A stretch of DNA of 64,000 bases from Bursaphelenchus xylophilus (lineage: Eukaryota; Nematoda; Chromadorea; Rhabditida; Aphelenchoididae). Of the stretch, positions 44,351-55,338 are shown one piece after another. Location: NCBI GenBank assembly GCA_904066235.2, contig CAJFCV020000002.1:11408001-11472000 (forward strand), given 5' to 3'. The notes below the pieces were generated by a model that saw only the letters and a list, made by a program, of their open reading frames with translations, was not told the origin of the DNA and searched no databases. Both the position numbers and the translations under genes were made by a program. How positions within the stretch are numbered: position 1 is the stretch's first letter; every line of letters begins with the position of its first letter.

Positions 44351-44399
44351 ACGACCTGTATCGATCAGCTAAAAACACATTTTTTGAGAAGTGCGGGGC

Positions 44400-44560
44400 T
44401 TCAAACCAACAGCATTAACGCGTTATGGCTTAATTTTTACCTCGTGCTATATAGTACCACCTCGTACTATACAGTACCAAGCGCTAAGAACATGTTGTTT
44501 GAGCAGTACTGGGCACCAAACCAACAGCATTAACATTTGAATGCATAATTTTTAATCGCA
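44400..44560. repeat. Direct repeat around AACCAACAGCATTAAC
   Basis: CAAACCAACAGCATTAAC occurs at 44403 and again at 44518, and CTCGTRCTATAYAGTACCA occurs twice between them. Confidence 0.7.
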
Positions 44561-44571
44561 CTATCCAGCTT

Positions 44572-44770
44572 GGGGACAAAAACGTCCTGGGGACAAAACC
44601 GGTGTGGGGACAAAAAGGCTCGAAAAAAGTGGGGACAAAAACGTCTTGGGGACAAAACCGTCCTGGGGACAAACCGTCTTGGGGACAAAACCGGGCCCAA
44701 TCGTATCGATCAATTTTGTGTTGACCCAAACACAAAATGTGTTGACCCAAACACAAAAAGGGGGGGGGGG
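44572..44770. repeat. GGGGACAAA minisatellite, then a GTGTTGACCCAAACACAAA pair and a G run
   Basis: GGGGACAAA(A) recurs seven times at irregular 12-30 base spacing to 44693, mostly followed by CCGTC or ACGTC. Two TGTTGACCCAAACACAAAA units follow (44718-44757), then about 12 G. The open frames here on both strands are artefacts of the repeat. Confidence 0.85.
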
Positions 44771-45065
44771 ATCGCTGGCCCGTTTCTCGCTTTCCATCCA
44801 AACCTTTTACCAACCAAAAATATTTGTATTTTTTTGCTTCGAATTTTGAGGGATAGGCTCAGACCTTGCGATTTTTATTTTTTTTATTTTTTTTGTCGCT
44901 GTTTTTTTTGACGAAAATATGAGCTTTGTTTGTAAGGGCGAAAAAACCTTGGACAACTATGTATTTTTTACATATTCTAAATCACAAAAATTTTGCGATT
45001 TTTTGATATATGTTTTGACCTGTAACACTCCATAGGCCATAGGTTCGATTTCCTTTTTTGCTGAC

Positions 45066-45512
45066 AAGGGGAGTACCCCAAGTGCGACGCTCAGATTTTC
45101 TTTAAATTTTGCACACACGTCGGGAATAGACTAAATATCAATTCCTGAAAGTTTTAGCTCGCGCTTTGCATGCGCCGTCGAGATATCGGACGATTTATGC
45201 CGCCGAGAGAGCACGCTAAACGTGGAGAGCGGTCAGAGAGAAAAGCGCTTTTTGGCCATAACTTTGGCAGTTTCGTGCGGAAAAATTTGATTTTTTGTAG
45301 AAACATTATCCTTTACGGTAGAAATACGCATGAAACTTTTCGTGCCGAAATTCGGCAAAAAGTACTAAATTTTGGTTGACTTTCGATCTAAAAATGTCGG
45401 TTGTTTCTGCAAAGCGCAAGCTAGGATTCTCGCATATATCTTAGGAAAAATTATTCTAAATTTGTGCCAAGTTTCATCAAAATCTGAGCATCGCACTTGC
45501 GGTACTTCCCCT
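45066..45512. repeat. Complete GGGAAGTACTCC-family element
   Basis: Left GGGGAGTACCCCAAGTGCGA, right GTGCGATGCTCAGATT complement ending TACTTCCCCTG. Internal landmarks are GGAGAGCGGTCAGAGAGAAA and TTTCGTGCGGAAAAATTTGA. About 450 bases. Confidence 0.85.
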
Positions 45513-46170
45513 GTGAATCAACTTTTTTTGAAGTTTAAGGTCGGAAAAATAAACTTTTGTGCCAAAACTGATTTATTACGTCTTAGAAACTCAATAAACA
45601 TCATTTTTAGCCAAAATAAAAGTTGTAAACCTGTGAAAAATTAAGCGAAAAGGGGTTTATTTGGGGCTTTAAGTCAACTTCCGATTGAGTTTTCACCCCT
45701 AAAACCGCAAAATGGGCAGCTAAGTTTTATATATCCTGATCAGCACATTTTTTCTGATTTTTTGAGATATATCCCGTCAAAAAGGACCATTTTCCTTGCG
45801 AAAATTACTATTTTTTTTGCTATACCCGAAAAACCCCCCACTTTGACCCATCCATTTATCATGCACTGGTCCGCGAAAGGCCGGTAATCGTCTTACGTGT
45901 CCTTTGACCTCTAATTCGCCAAGCGCCCCCGATAATCTCACCACCGCAGTCATCAGCGTTTGTGAGCTTTACGGCATAGGGCTTTTATTGGGCTCAAATT
46001 TCTGTTTGATCAAGTCTTACTTTCGGGGAAAAATAGTGAAATCTTTATACAGTGAATTGCAAAGGAATAATAAATAAAAAAAAAAAGTAATTCATTATAG
46101 TGAGGTTTTGTTATACGGAGTTTTATTTTTGGCCTAGAATGGACTCTTATACCCTCTTAAATTGTTACTA
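45513..46170. other. Repeat edges and a short GC-richer stretch
   Basis: GGGCAGCTAAGTTTTATATA near 45714 is a remnant of the arm seen at 34.5 kb. 45880-45990 is unique (GGCCGGTAATCGTC, GCCCCCGATAATCTC). No gene. Confidence 0.4.
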
Positions 46171-46316
46171 TCAGTCTGTCGGGAAAATAATGAGCACCAT
46201 GTCGCTGCGCCGATCGCGTCGCTGGAATGAGAAGCAGTTTGATTTTGTGGTGACAAAAATTAATTTTGTGAGATTTTTGATGCAAAAAAGTGCTCATTAT
46301 TTTCCCGACAGACTGA
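46171..46316. repeat. TCAGTCTGTCGGG-family MITE
   Basis: Complete ends, TA-flanked; left core TGTCGCTGCGCCGATCGCG. A right-half copy is at 46401-46456. Confidence 0.9.
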
Positions 46317-46462
46317 TAGGTGAGATTTTTTGGTTTTTTTATCGATTTTTTTACTAAAATTAAACAAAATTGTTTGATTTTTCCACAATTATTTTTTCAC
46401 GGCGGCGATGCGATTTTTGATGCGACAGAGTGCTCATTATTTTCCCGACAGACTAATATTAT

Positions 46463-46678
46463 TTTCGTAAAATGTGTAGACAATTTTTTCCTTTTATCGC
46501 GAACGCACAGTGCATTACAAATTTTTCCCACGCTTGTCGCTAGCGCACAGTGCATTTCTCTCTCTTTTCGCACTGTGCAAACCTCAAAACAAAAAAAAGT
46601 GAAATGCACGGTGCAAAACGGGGGCTTTTGTGCAAGGTGCGGACCGCGACAAATGTCCATGCACTTTATGAAAATGCT
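46463..46678. repeat. Short CATAAAGTGC-family element with a few GCACNGTGC words
   Basis: Diverged left end (CGTAAAATGTGTAGACA), good right end (TGTCCATGCACTTTATGAAA). About six GCACNGTGC-like words, fewer than in the long copies. It starts a few bases after a right half MITE. Confidence 0.8.
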
Positions 46679-47099
46679 ATAAGTAGAAAGTTTTCGTTAT
46701 ACAGAGGTTTTACTGCAAAAAATTGACATAAATTCAGAAATTTTTCTACCGAAAAATTTCAAAAATTTGTTTTTTTTTTGCTGATTTTTCGACCAGCAGT
46801 CAATTTTTTCCTCCCAAAAAACTACAGTAACCCTCAAAAAAAGAAAAATGCTACGTCATTTTTTTGACTTTTCACGAAACAAATATCATTCTACACTTCC
46901 ACCCACTAAAACTTGTATAAATTGCTATTTGGTGTAGCCTTTCGATCTGTCGTGTCAAGCGGCTTTCCTTTTCTTTAATTTTGCGGAGAAAGTTGGGATT
47001 AAATGTCACTATAAACTTCAGCGAAGCTTGAGGTTTCCGTTTCATTAAGCCAAAGTGCTCCTTTCTCTTTTATTTTACATTAGTTTTGTTGAGCTTTGG

Positions 47100-47700
47100 T
47101 GTTCGGGGTTTTGAGGTTTTCGTGGTGAGACCAAAAATTTTTTAATTAATTATGGGGTTGAGAGGTGAAAATAAGGTTTATAATTTATAATGAGTTGCTG
47201 TTGAGATTTATATATGCCTTTTTAATCAAAAATACCCAAATTTTTGAATTTTAAGGTTTTCGTGGTGGGACCTAAAATTAAAAATTCAAGGTTTCGAGGT
47301 CAAAATGCGGTTTAAAAATTTAAAAAAGTCGCTGTTCAGCTTTGTAAATGCACTTTTTAATATAATAACAAAAAACTCAAATTTTTGAGTTTTAAGGTTT
47401 TCGTGGTGGGACCCAAAATTTCAAAAAATATCCTATTTTAAGGCTAAACAACTCATGACTAACAAAAAGAATTGCTATTTTGCACTCAATTTTCCCAGAA
47501 TTATCATAATTTTGCATTTTCAAGTTTTCGTGCCGGGACCCAAAATTTTTTACACCTGCTTATTATTCGTGTTAAAAAGTTGGAAATGTTCCTTAAATCG
47601 ATTCAGAATCCAAATCTCATGCTCAATTATGCCCTGAAATATCCATATTTTTTACTCTTCAAGTTTTCGTGTCGAGATCCAAAATTTTTTTTTGCGGATT
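47100..47700. repeat. Loose tandem cluster of TTTTCGTGGTGGGACC words
   Basis: AGGTTTTCGTGGTG(A/G)GACC at 47117, 47254 and 47395, and AAGTTTTCGTG(C/T)CG(G/A)GA(C/T)CC at 47521 and 47659: spacing 126-141 bases, all in the same orientation, each followed by CAAAATTT. Confidence 0.8.
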
Positions 47701-49107
47701 CAAATTTATTTTTTTTCAAAAAAGTGAATACCCACTTTACTGATGTTGTTATTTTTTTCAGGTGTGACTCAAGTGAATCGGAGGAATCAAGAATCCATTT
47801 CTCAGCAATTTTCTCGAAATGATGTGATTTGACGGCCCTTTCCCTTTTTTTGTTCCATCGACTAAGCGAATGGAGAGAAAAAAAAACTTGATTTGAGATG
47901 GAGCTTACGTTCGTAACTTACTTTTTTCTTCTTTTCGGTGCTTTTAATTTATATAGTTTCCGATTTTTGGGCTAGGGAAGACTTTTTGGAAAATTATTCA
48001 AATTTCTGGGGGGAATATGCAAATTTTGATGAAATTTGGGGTTTATTTTTTGTTAGGGGGTCATAAATTTCTATTAGATGAATTTTAAAGGTCAAAAAAT
48101 AATTTTTATTTTTTGTAGAATTTTTTTCAATTTTTGAAAATTTTGGAAAAATATGCAAATTTTAGAAAAATTTTATGCAAATTTTTTATTAAAATTTTCC
48201 GAATTTCTCTAAAAATTAACGTAAATTACTTCTTATTAAATTTCAAATTTTTGTGCAAATTTTTTCACTCACTTTTATGCAAATTTTTCGCAAAAAATCA
48301 AAATTTATTAAAATTCCTCCCTTAAATTTATTTAAAAATCGTTTACAATTTCCCCCATCCTTTCATTAATCCCTCCAAACTTGCTTTATAAACTTCATAA
48401 TCCCTCAAATTCCCCCGCTAATTTTCGAAACGGCCTCGTTAGAGCGCCCGCCGTCTGTGGGGGGAAATCTCGCGGGATCGGTGGCTGTTTAATCCCGGCG
48501 GTTCATCAAATATTAAAATGGCCCCCGACGAGAGGCGGAAGACCAAATTTGGAAGGGCGAGATTATCCAGCCTCATTTCTGTGGGGGCTCCAAAACTCGA
48601 TAAACCGCTGAAAATCGCCTGAAACTTGGGATTATTGTGTTTTCAAAGGGGAACAGGGCGATTTCCAAGGGTAAATATGGATTACCAGTAATTGTAAAGG
48701 GCGTTATTGTTTGTTTCGAGGTGATTTGAGTTTTTTACGAGGGATTTTTTTGATATTGCTGTCTACTACAATGTCAGGTGATTTGCTCATGGGAGAGTTC
48801 TCAGATTTTTCTCAAATTTGGCATAGATACTCTATATAGAGTATATATCAATTGCTGAAAATCTTAGCTCCCTCTTTGCAGTGACTGCTGAGATTTGCAA
48901 TGATCTTTGCAAATGAGAGACTAGGGAAAATAAGGAGAGACGGTCAGAGGAAAATGGGTTTTCATGCATTTTGTTGCCAATTTTAGACGAAGGAAGTGAT
49001 CTATCGCATAAAAAAATGTTTTCCCATTCTGAAAGTTACAAAAAATCATCAAATTTCCGCCTTTTTCGACCAAAAAATCTCAGTAGTTTATGCATTGGCA
49101 GTGGCGA
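47700..49107. other. AT-rich low-complexity sequence with one GC-richer island
   Basis: 48050-48340 is dominated by ATGCAAATTTT words. 48370-48620 is unique and GC-richer (GAGCGCCCGCCGTCTGTGG, GACGAGAGGCGGAAG). From 48800 a diverged GGGAAGTACTCC-family piece begins (AGAGACGGTCAGAGG). No gene. Confidence 0.4.
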
Positions 49108-49173
49108 CAAGCGTGGGAAAAGGTTCAAAATGCGCTGTGCGAAAGCGAAAAAATGTCCATGCACTTTATGAAA
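49108..49173. repeat. Right end of a CATAAAGTGC-family element
   Basis: GGCGACAAGCGTGGGAAAAG, GCGCTGTGCGAAAGCG and TGTCCATGCACTTTATGAAA; the left part is absent. Confidence 0.8.
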
Positions 49174-49575
49174 GTACTAATAAGCGTCATGTAGAGAGTT
49201 CTACATAAAAAAATCCCTTTATTTTTGCCCTTTCCCCACATCCAAAACAGGTGCGTCCGCTCGCTTCGATCACCCCAAAAAACGTCTGTCCTACAAATGT
49301 TCGCAGTCAAATAGCTCCTGAGCGTGCTGTATTATATGTATGTTTCGTTGTGCCCACACTGATTTGCTGCAGACGGTTGTTTAAACAAGTTCCGGGCCTT
49401 GTTCGAGGTCAAAAAAAATAACTATCCGACAGATTTTGATTTTATTTCGGTTGGAATGCGTTGTTAACGGGTTTAAAATGTCTCATTTGTGAGGGGATTC
49501 ACTGTCTTCTTTGTTTTGCAGCTGTTTTGTGGTGCACTTTAGATGTAAGTTCTACGTCCCGGAGCCTAAATATAT

Positions 49576-49727
49576 TCGTCTGTCGGGAAAATAATGAGCA
49601 CTCTGTCGCAGCAAAAATCGCATCGCCGAAGGGAAAATGAATTTGTGTCGCGGAAAAATCAAACTTTTAACCTCAGCGTCGCGATCGACGCAGCAAAATT
49701 ATTCTCATTATTTTCCCGACAGACTCA
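49576..49727. repeat. TCAGTCTGTCGGG-family MITE
   Basis: TCGTCTGTCGGGAAAATAAT to ATTTTCCCGACAGACTCA, GAGCA-type core in the CTCTGTCGCAGC orientation. Confidence 0.85.
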
Positions 49728-49747
49728 TTTTGGGGGCGTAGAACTTA

Positions 49748-50198
49748 CAGGGAAAGTGCTGCAAGTGCGACTCTCAGATTTTGATGAAACTTGGCACAAA
49801 TTTAGAATACTTTTTTTTTAATATCTATGCCAGAATCCTAGCTCGCGCTTTGCAGAAACAACCGAGATTTTTAGATCGAAAGTCGGCGAAAATTTAGGAC
49901 TTTTTGCCGTATTTCGGCACGAAAAGTTTCATGCCTACTTCTACTGTAGAGGATAATGTTTCTACAAAAAATAAAATTTTTCCGCACGAAACTGCCAAAG
50001 TTATGGCCAAAAAGCGTTTTTCTCTCTGACCGCTCTCCACGTTGAGCGTGCTCTCTCGGCGGCAAAAATCGTTCGATATCTCGGCGGCGCCCGCAAAGCG
50101 CGAGCTAAAACTTTCAGTAATTGATACTTAGTCCGTACTCGATGTGTGTGCAAAATTTAAAGAAAATCTGAGCGTCGCACTTGGAGTACTTCCCCTGT
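49748..50198. repeat. Complete GGGAAGTACTCC-family element
   Basis: Left end slightly mutated (ACAGGGAAAGTGCTGCAAG), right end intact (CTTGGAGTACTTCCCCTG). Same internal order as 59132-59581. Confidence 0.85.
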
Positions 50199-50199
50199 T

Positions 50200-50570
50200 G
50201 GATTAATTTTTTTCTAGGAAATATACGAGACTCCTAGCTCGTGATTAGACATGAAAATTGTCATACCTATTTTTACTGTAGAGAGGAATGTTAATCTTGC
50301 CTTCGATTCCCGAGAATTTTAGCTTCTTTTGCGGTCTGCTTCGTGATGTATTGGCTACAGTTTTCGTTCGCCCCTTTTCGGCCCACACAGTTTGTATAAA
50401 TAAAAACAATGTCCGAGTGTCCAGCAAGTGCGCAAACAAGTCCGAAAACTTCATCCAGCTGCTGGACGCACGCAAAGTACAGAGAATTTAATACGTATTT
50501 GTAGCAGCCAGATACGTATTTGTCGCAACACAATCCCGGCTTGCCTTCGCAAGGCGGTGATTGGGCTTCC
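50200..50570. other. Unique stretch with overlapping open frames, no gene call
   Basis: Frames of 76-97 codons on both strands cover 50245-50584; none has motifs or splice partners. Confidence 0.35.
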
Positions 50571-50610
50571 CGAACACTCCACATTATTGTCCCGACAGAG
50601 TGATAAAAAA

Positions 50611-51177
50611 AGGAGAAATTATGAGCACAATGTCGCGAATCGTGTCGCCGAAGTAAAAAGAAATTTGATTTTTACACAATTCATTTTGTCTTCGGCGATG
50701 AAATTTTCGCTGCGACAGAGTGCTTATTATTTTGCCGACAGAGTGGTATATCCGTGTTATCAATCTGTCGGGAAAATAATGTGGACTTGTCTCGCCTTGG
50801 AATCGCTCATCTCCAGTTTGTGGCGGCTAGAGATTTGGTTGGTGCGAGATATTTTTATGCGACAAATCCACATTATTTTCCCGACAGACCATATCGCTGC
50901 GCCCATCGTGCCGCTGAAGTGCAAAGCAATTTGATTTTACCGCGACACAATTCATTTTCTCGACGGTGACGCGATTTTCGCTGCGACAGAGTGCTCATTA
51001 TTTTCCCGACAGACTGATAAACTTTTTGCGATTTTTTTTACTACGCCCCACTTTATTTCCCAAAAGAAATCCAAATACTTTTTTTTGAGCTCATTATTTT
51101 CCCGACAGACTATCTATTTTCTCAGCGGCGATGCGATTTTCGTTGCGACAGAGTGCTCATTATTTTCCCGACAGACT
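50611..51177. repeat. Cluster of TCAGTCTGTCGGG-family MITEs in series
   Basis: A left-damaged GAGCA-type copy (50611-50747) is followed by a GTGGA-type copy (50760-50891), then by a GAGCA-type copy without left end (50892-51017), a bare right end (51088-51110) and a right half (51121-51177). A stray right end also lies at 50580-50603. Confidence 0.8.
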
Positions 51178-51771
51178 TTCTGCAAACGCTTGAGGTTTTG
51201 GTCTGAGGGGAAAACTTGGCTCAAAAGTGGGGTCAAGTGTTTCTCTGGCTCAAATGATTCTTGGCGCTCTATTCGACAAATTTACCATAGTTTCCCACCT
51301 TTTTACTATTTCAAAGTCCTTTAAACTTGCGACTTTTGCGGGCCCAAACTTCTCCCGTCCGTTTAATAATCTGTAATTTGTTATTTTTCGTGCGGCCGCC
51401 GAAATGAAAGCCAGTCCATCATCCGCCCAATCCGCTTCCTTTTCCATGGGCCGTTTGCGGGCCCGAAGGAGAGCGGGCCCGGCGTCATTATCTCTCCAAA
51501 CTCAAACAGTTGACATCCCCAAAAATTATCAAAAATCCCAAAAGCTTGACGCAAGTGTCGGGGCGATTTTTTCGCCCTCCATTTTTCGGGTTTGTCCTCG
51601 GAATTCGCAAGATTTTTGTCACTCATAAGCAACTCAGCTGACAGAGTCTTGTAGTTGAGGCTTGCGAAAGGAGGTGTCTTGAGGTTTCGGGTTGGAAAAA
51701 GGTGTCTAAAGTCATTTATTAGACGGAATACAGGCCTATGTGGGTGGCAGAGAAATTTTTTACGGAAAATA
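51178..51771. other. GC-richer unique island
   Basis: 51360-51720 is unique (GTGCGGCCGCCGAAATG, GCGGGCCCGAAGGAGAGCGG). A minus-strand frame of 211 codons (52016-51381) crosses it but is half made of flanking repeats, so I do not call it. Confidence 0.4.
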
Positions 51772-51868
51772 TCAGTCTGTCGGGAAAATAATGAGGAGTC
51801 TTGTCGATGTCTGCCTTTTTTGTAGATGTCTCTCGTAGCGAGTACTCTAAAAAGCCGTGTAACCTGTA

Positions 51869-52062
51869 CTAGTCCTTCCGGAAAGTCGCCGGACGGAAAT
51901 CGGCGACATGCACTCTGCGAAATCGAAAGTTCACTTTGCACTGTGCAATTTTTGGCTTTTTGCACTGTGCAATAAGCTTTTTCGAGCTGTCGCTCGCACC
52001 CTGAGTTTTTTCTCACAGTGCATGTCGCCGATTTCCGTCCGGCGACTTTCCGGAAGGACTAG
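51869..52062. repeat. Palindromic element, CTAGTCCTTCCGGAAAGTCG ends, with GCACTGTGC words
   Basis: The ends CTAGTCCTTCCGGAAAGTCG continue inward as CCGGACGGAAATCGGCGACA and are mirrored exactly at 52020-52062. The centre has two TTTGCACTGTGCAA words. First member of the packed series 51869-53132. Confidence 0.9.
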
Positions 52063-52066
52063 TATA

Positions 52067-52260
52067 CTAGTCGCGGAAAAAAGTCCTTAGAATTTTCTGC
52101 GACTCCGCACTGTGCATTCACCCGAAAACACATTTTGCACTGTGCAATTTTGTTGATTTTGCCTTATTGTCGCGCGCGATTCCAGCGACAAATCAACATT
52201 TCGGGGTGCGACGAGATTTGGGGGCCGCGAAAAATTCTAAGGACTTTTTTCCGCGACTAG
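52067..52260. repeat. Palindromic element, CTAGTCGCGG ends, with GCACTGTGC words (copy 1)
   Basis: The ends CTAGTCGCGGAAAAAAGTCC and complement are separated from the previous element by four bases. Words GCACTGTGC occur near 52108 and 52137. The centre includes TTGTCGCGCGCGATTC. Confidence 0.9.
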
Positions 52261-52265
52261 TACTA

Positions 52266-52585
52266 TCAGTCTGGCCGAAAAAGAACCGGCCTCCCCGAAC
52301 CCTTCCGTCGCACTCACCCCAAACCCCAATTTGCATCGCCGAGAAATTTGGAGGGCATCGCCGAAAGAAAGAGCAAAAACAACGCATCGCCAGCGATAAA
52401 AGTGGGTTTCGCACAGTGCAAATGCCCTTTTTCTGCTGTTTCGCACTGTGCAATCAACAAAATTCCCACAAATTCAGCGATCTTTCGATGTCGCGCGCAC
52501 TTTTGCGATGCATCGCAAAAACATTCAATTTCGAGGTTGCGATTTCGAGGCGCGAGGGGGGCCGGTTCTTTTTCGGCCAGACTGA
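52266..52585. repeat. Palindromic element, TCAGTCTGGCCGAAAAAG ends (copy 1)
   Basis: The ends TCAGTCTGGCCGAAAAAG share TCAGTCTG with the common MITE family but differ afterwards. The inside has GCGATGC/GCATCGC steps, GCACAGTGC and GCACTGTGC. The TA flanks are present. Confidence 0.9.
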
Positions 52586-52586
52586 T

Positions 52587-52810
52587 AGTCGCGACATAAA
52601 GTCCGTAGAATTTTCTGCACTGTGCATAAACCCGAAAAAGCATTTTGCACTGTGCATTCACCCGAAAACACATTTTGCACTGTGCAATTTTGTTGATTTT
52701 GCCTTATTGTCGCGCGCGATTCCCGTTTTTCGCAGCGACAAATCAACATTTCGGGGTGCGACGGGATTTGGGGGCCGCGAAAAATTCTACGGACTTTATG
52801 TCGCGACTAG
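52587..52810. repeat. Palindromic element, TAGTCGCG ends, with GCACTGTGC words (copy 2)
   Basis: Same orientation as 52067-52260, with an extra TGCACTGTGCAT unit (three against two). The ends changed together: GCGACATAAAGTCCGTAG on the left pairs with CTACGGACTTTATGTCGC on the right. Confidence 0.9.
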
Positions 52811-52812
52811 TA

Positions 52813-53132
52813 TCAGTCTGGCCGAAAAAGAACCGGCCCCCCTCGCGCCTCGAAATCGCAACCTCGAAATTGAATGTTTTCGCGATGCATCGCAAAAGTG
52901 CGCGCGACACCGAAAAATCGCTGAATTTGTGGGAATTTTGTTGATTGCACAGTGCGAAACAGCAGAAAAAGGGCATTTGCACTGTGCAAAACCCACTTTT
53001 ATCGCTGGCGATGCGTTGTTTTTGCTCTTTCTTTCGGCGATGCCCTCCAAATTTCTCGGCGGTGCAAATTGGGGTTTGGAGTGAGTGCGACGGAAGGGTT
53101 CGGGGAGGCCGGTTCTTTTTCGGCCAGACTGA
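52813..53132. repeat. Palindromic element, TCAGTCTGGCCGAAAAAG ends (copy 2, inverted)
   Basis: Near-identical to 52266-52585 but in the opposite orientation; both are 320 bases long. The overlapping open frames through this series, including one of 305 codons, are palindrome artefacts. Confidence 0.9.
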
Positions 53133-53149
53133 TAGTATCATGCATGAAT

Positions 53150-53400
53150 AGTATGTCGGGAAAATAATGTGGATTTGTCGCATCAAAAAGTGGCTCGCCT
53201 TGGCGCAGCATCAAAAATTTTTTTACATATTTTTTTGCCCCAAGTGGGAATCTGTCGGGAAAATAACGAGCAAAATGTCGCTGCTACGATCGCAAGCACA
53301 TCTTTTTTAAATTTTCCGCGACAAAATTCATTTTCTCGGCGGCGATGCGATTTCTTGTTATCGATGCGACAGAGTGCTCATTATTTTCCCGACAGAGTGA
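53150..53400. repeat. Two TCAGTCTGTCGGG-family MITE copies side by side
   Basis: A left half with the GTGGATTTGTCGC core (53150-53216) is followed by a complete GAGCA-type copy (about 53249-53400) ending CCCGACAGAGTGA. Confidence 0.8.
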
Positions 53401-53403
53401 TAG

Positions 53404-53935
53404 CATTTTCTTAAAGTGCATGGACATTTTTTTCTCTTTCGCACAGTGCATTTTGAACCTTTTCCCACACTTGTCGCCAATGCACAGTGCATTTTTCTCT
53501 TTTCGCACAGTGCAAGCCACAAAAAAGCCGTTTGCACCGTGCGAATTCTTTAGCAAGTCCGCAATTTCGATGCACAGTGCGAAACAAAAAAAATTTAAAT
53601 GCACGGTGCGGAATGGCGGTTTTTTGTGCACGGTGCGGTTTGTCGCTCACGCACTGTGCATTTTGCGGTTTTTCGCACAGTGCAACCTTGAAAAAGCGGA
53701 TTGCACTGTGCAAAACCGCAGCGACGTAAAGAAAGAGGACTTGACAGGTTGCACGGTGCGTCGTCGAGAAAAGACCTTGTCGCTTGGCGACGGGCGAAAT
53801 GCACGGTGCAGACAATGCACCGTGCAAAATGAAGGCTTTTGAAAAGAGTGGAAATTGCACAGTGCATTTTTCATTTTCGAGACTGTGCTGATTTTTGTCG
53901 CGCTAAGCCGCTTTGCGAGGTCAACTGCACTGTGA
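53404..53935. repeat. CATAAAGTGC-family element with the densest GCACNGTGC array, right end missing
   Basis: The left end TTAAAGTGCATGGACA starts directly after the previous MITE. About 18 GCAC(A/T/G)GTGC words follow to 53932, all three central variants mixed. Open frames on both strands (RTVQ, CTVQN phrases) mirror the repeat. Confidence 0.85.
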
Positions 53936-53939
53936 AAAA

Positions 53940-54160
53940 TTGAAATTTTTTGAAAATTAATTTTTTTTAATTTTTTTAAAATTAATTTTTTTAAAATTTT
54001 CAAAAAAAATTAAATTTTTTGAAAATTATTTTTTTTTTAAAAATTTTCAAAAAAAAATTAAATTTTTTGAAAATTAATTTTTTTTAAATTTTTTGAAAAT
54101 GATTTTTTTTTAAATTTAAAAAAAAATTTAAATTTTTAAAAAACAATTTAAAATTATTAC
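53940..54160. repeat. Low-complexity AATTTTTTGAAAATTAATTT array
   Basis: Repeats of AAATTTTTTGAAAATTAATT with varying A/T run lengths. Confidence 0.8.
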
Positions 54161-54470
54161 TCCATCCCCCCCAGCATTTTCCCACTTTCGAAACCCTTTC
54201 CGAAACCCTCTCCTCCTCCAGCCTGAGAAAGCGGATAATTTCGGAAGACGCCCCGACTTCAGCGACTGTCGCAAAAACACACAAAGGACTCATGGGAAAT
54301 CAGTGCCGGGGCCCCGCGAAGAAAGTCTTCATTAGGCCAATTGTGTGCGCCTCGCCGCCGGATTTTGATGCGCGTTTTATTGTGCATGACCTCATATGGA
54401 AGCGGCTGCTCGACGTTCAGCTAATTCTTTTGCAGGAAAGTTTATGGGATTGTTTTTTGTTTTGGGTCGA
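54161..54470. other. GC-richer unique island
   Basis: It contains GGAAGACGCCCCGACTTCAG, CGGGGCCCCGCGAAG and GCCTCGCCGCCGGATTTTG. A frame starting at 54292 is open for about 60 codons through the island before entering poly-T; there is no donor or domain to support it. Confidence 0.4.
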
Positions 54471-55020
54471 AAAAGTCATTTGGAATTTAAAAAAAAAAAA
54501 TTTTTGGACTTTTTTATTATTAAAAAAATTTTTTTTAATTATTTTTTTTAGGATTTTTTGGATTTTTTGGATTTTAATTCTTTTTTTTAGAATTTTTGAA
54601 ATTAAAAAAAAATATTTTTGGAATTTTTTAGAAATGATTTCGCATTTTTTTTTTCATTTTTTTTTATTTATCGGATTTTTTCGATTTTCATTTTTGGGAT
54701 TTTTTGGATTTTTTTTTGATTTTTATTTTTTTTAGAATTTTTGAGATTAAAAAAAATATTTTTGGAATTTTTTAGAAATGATTTCACAATTTTTTTATTT
54801 TTTTTTATTTTTTGGATTTTTTCGATTTTCATTTTTGAGATTTTTTGATTTATTAAAAGTATTTTTGGATTTTTTTCTTGCATTTTTTTCCATTTTTTGT
54901 GATTTTTCCACAGATTTTTTCATTCCATTTTTGAAATTTTTCTACATTAATTTCGGTATTTTGAAATCTACTTTTTCCAATTCCCCATTTTTTCTCCAAA
55001 AAAATCTCATCTAATCCTTT
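54471..55020. repeat. T-rich low-complexity tract with GGATTTTTT units
   Basis: GGATTTTTTGGATTTT, TTTTTAGAATTTTTGA and ATTTTTGGAATTTTTTAGAA phrases recur at about 100-150 base spacing. Confidence 0.75.
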
Positions 55021-55338
55021 GACTACAATATAAAATTTGATCCCTTAAATTTTGCTCCCCCATTAACTATCTATATAAATAAAAAAAAAATCCAATCAAA
55101 AATTCCGAAAAAGAACAGCTAATCCATGATAAACTCGCATTTAATCCTCATTAAAGCCGCGGATCTGGAATACAAACTACCCGCTTTGCATAATCCTTCA
55201 ACTATACGCAGCTGTCTGCGTAAACAAGAGTCGTAGAGCTAAATTTGTCTGCAGTGAGCAATTTCTTTAGGGGTGGATAGACCGCATATCAATTCCTGAA
55301 AGGTTTGTGGGCATAGGTCGCATACCAATAGAAATTAC
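55021..55338. other. Unique sequence, nothing recognised
   Basis: No coding signal; the end (CATATCAATTCCTGAAAGGT) resembles a GGGAAGTACTCC-element fragment. Confidence 0.35.

Noticed and set aside
44484..44911. Repeat proteins such as FVPKT / GDKN arrays
   Set aside because: Products of the GGGGACAAA minisatellite in several frames.
51381..52016. 211-codon minus-strand frame
   Set aside because: Half lies in the packed palindromes and in a MITE end; the rest lacks splice context and motifs.
52167..53084. 305-codon plus-strand open frame
   Set aside because: It runs straight through three palindromic elements, its translation repeats itself in mirror order, and similar long frames exist on the opposite strand. 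It is an artefact of repeat symmetry.
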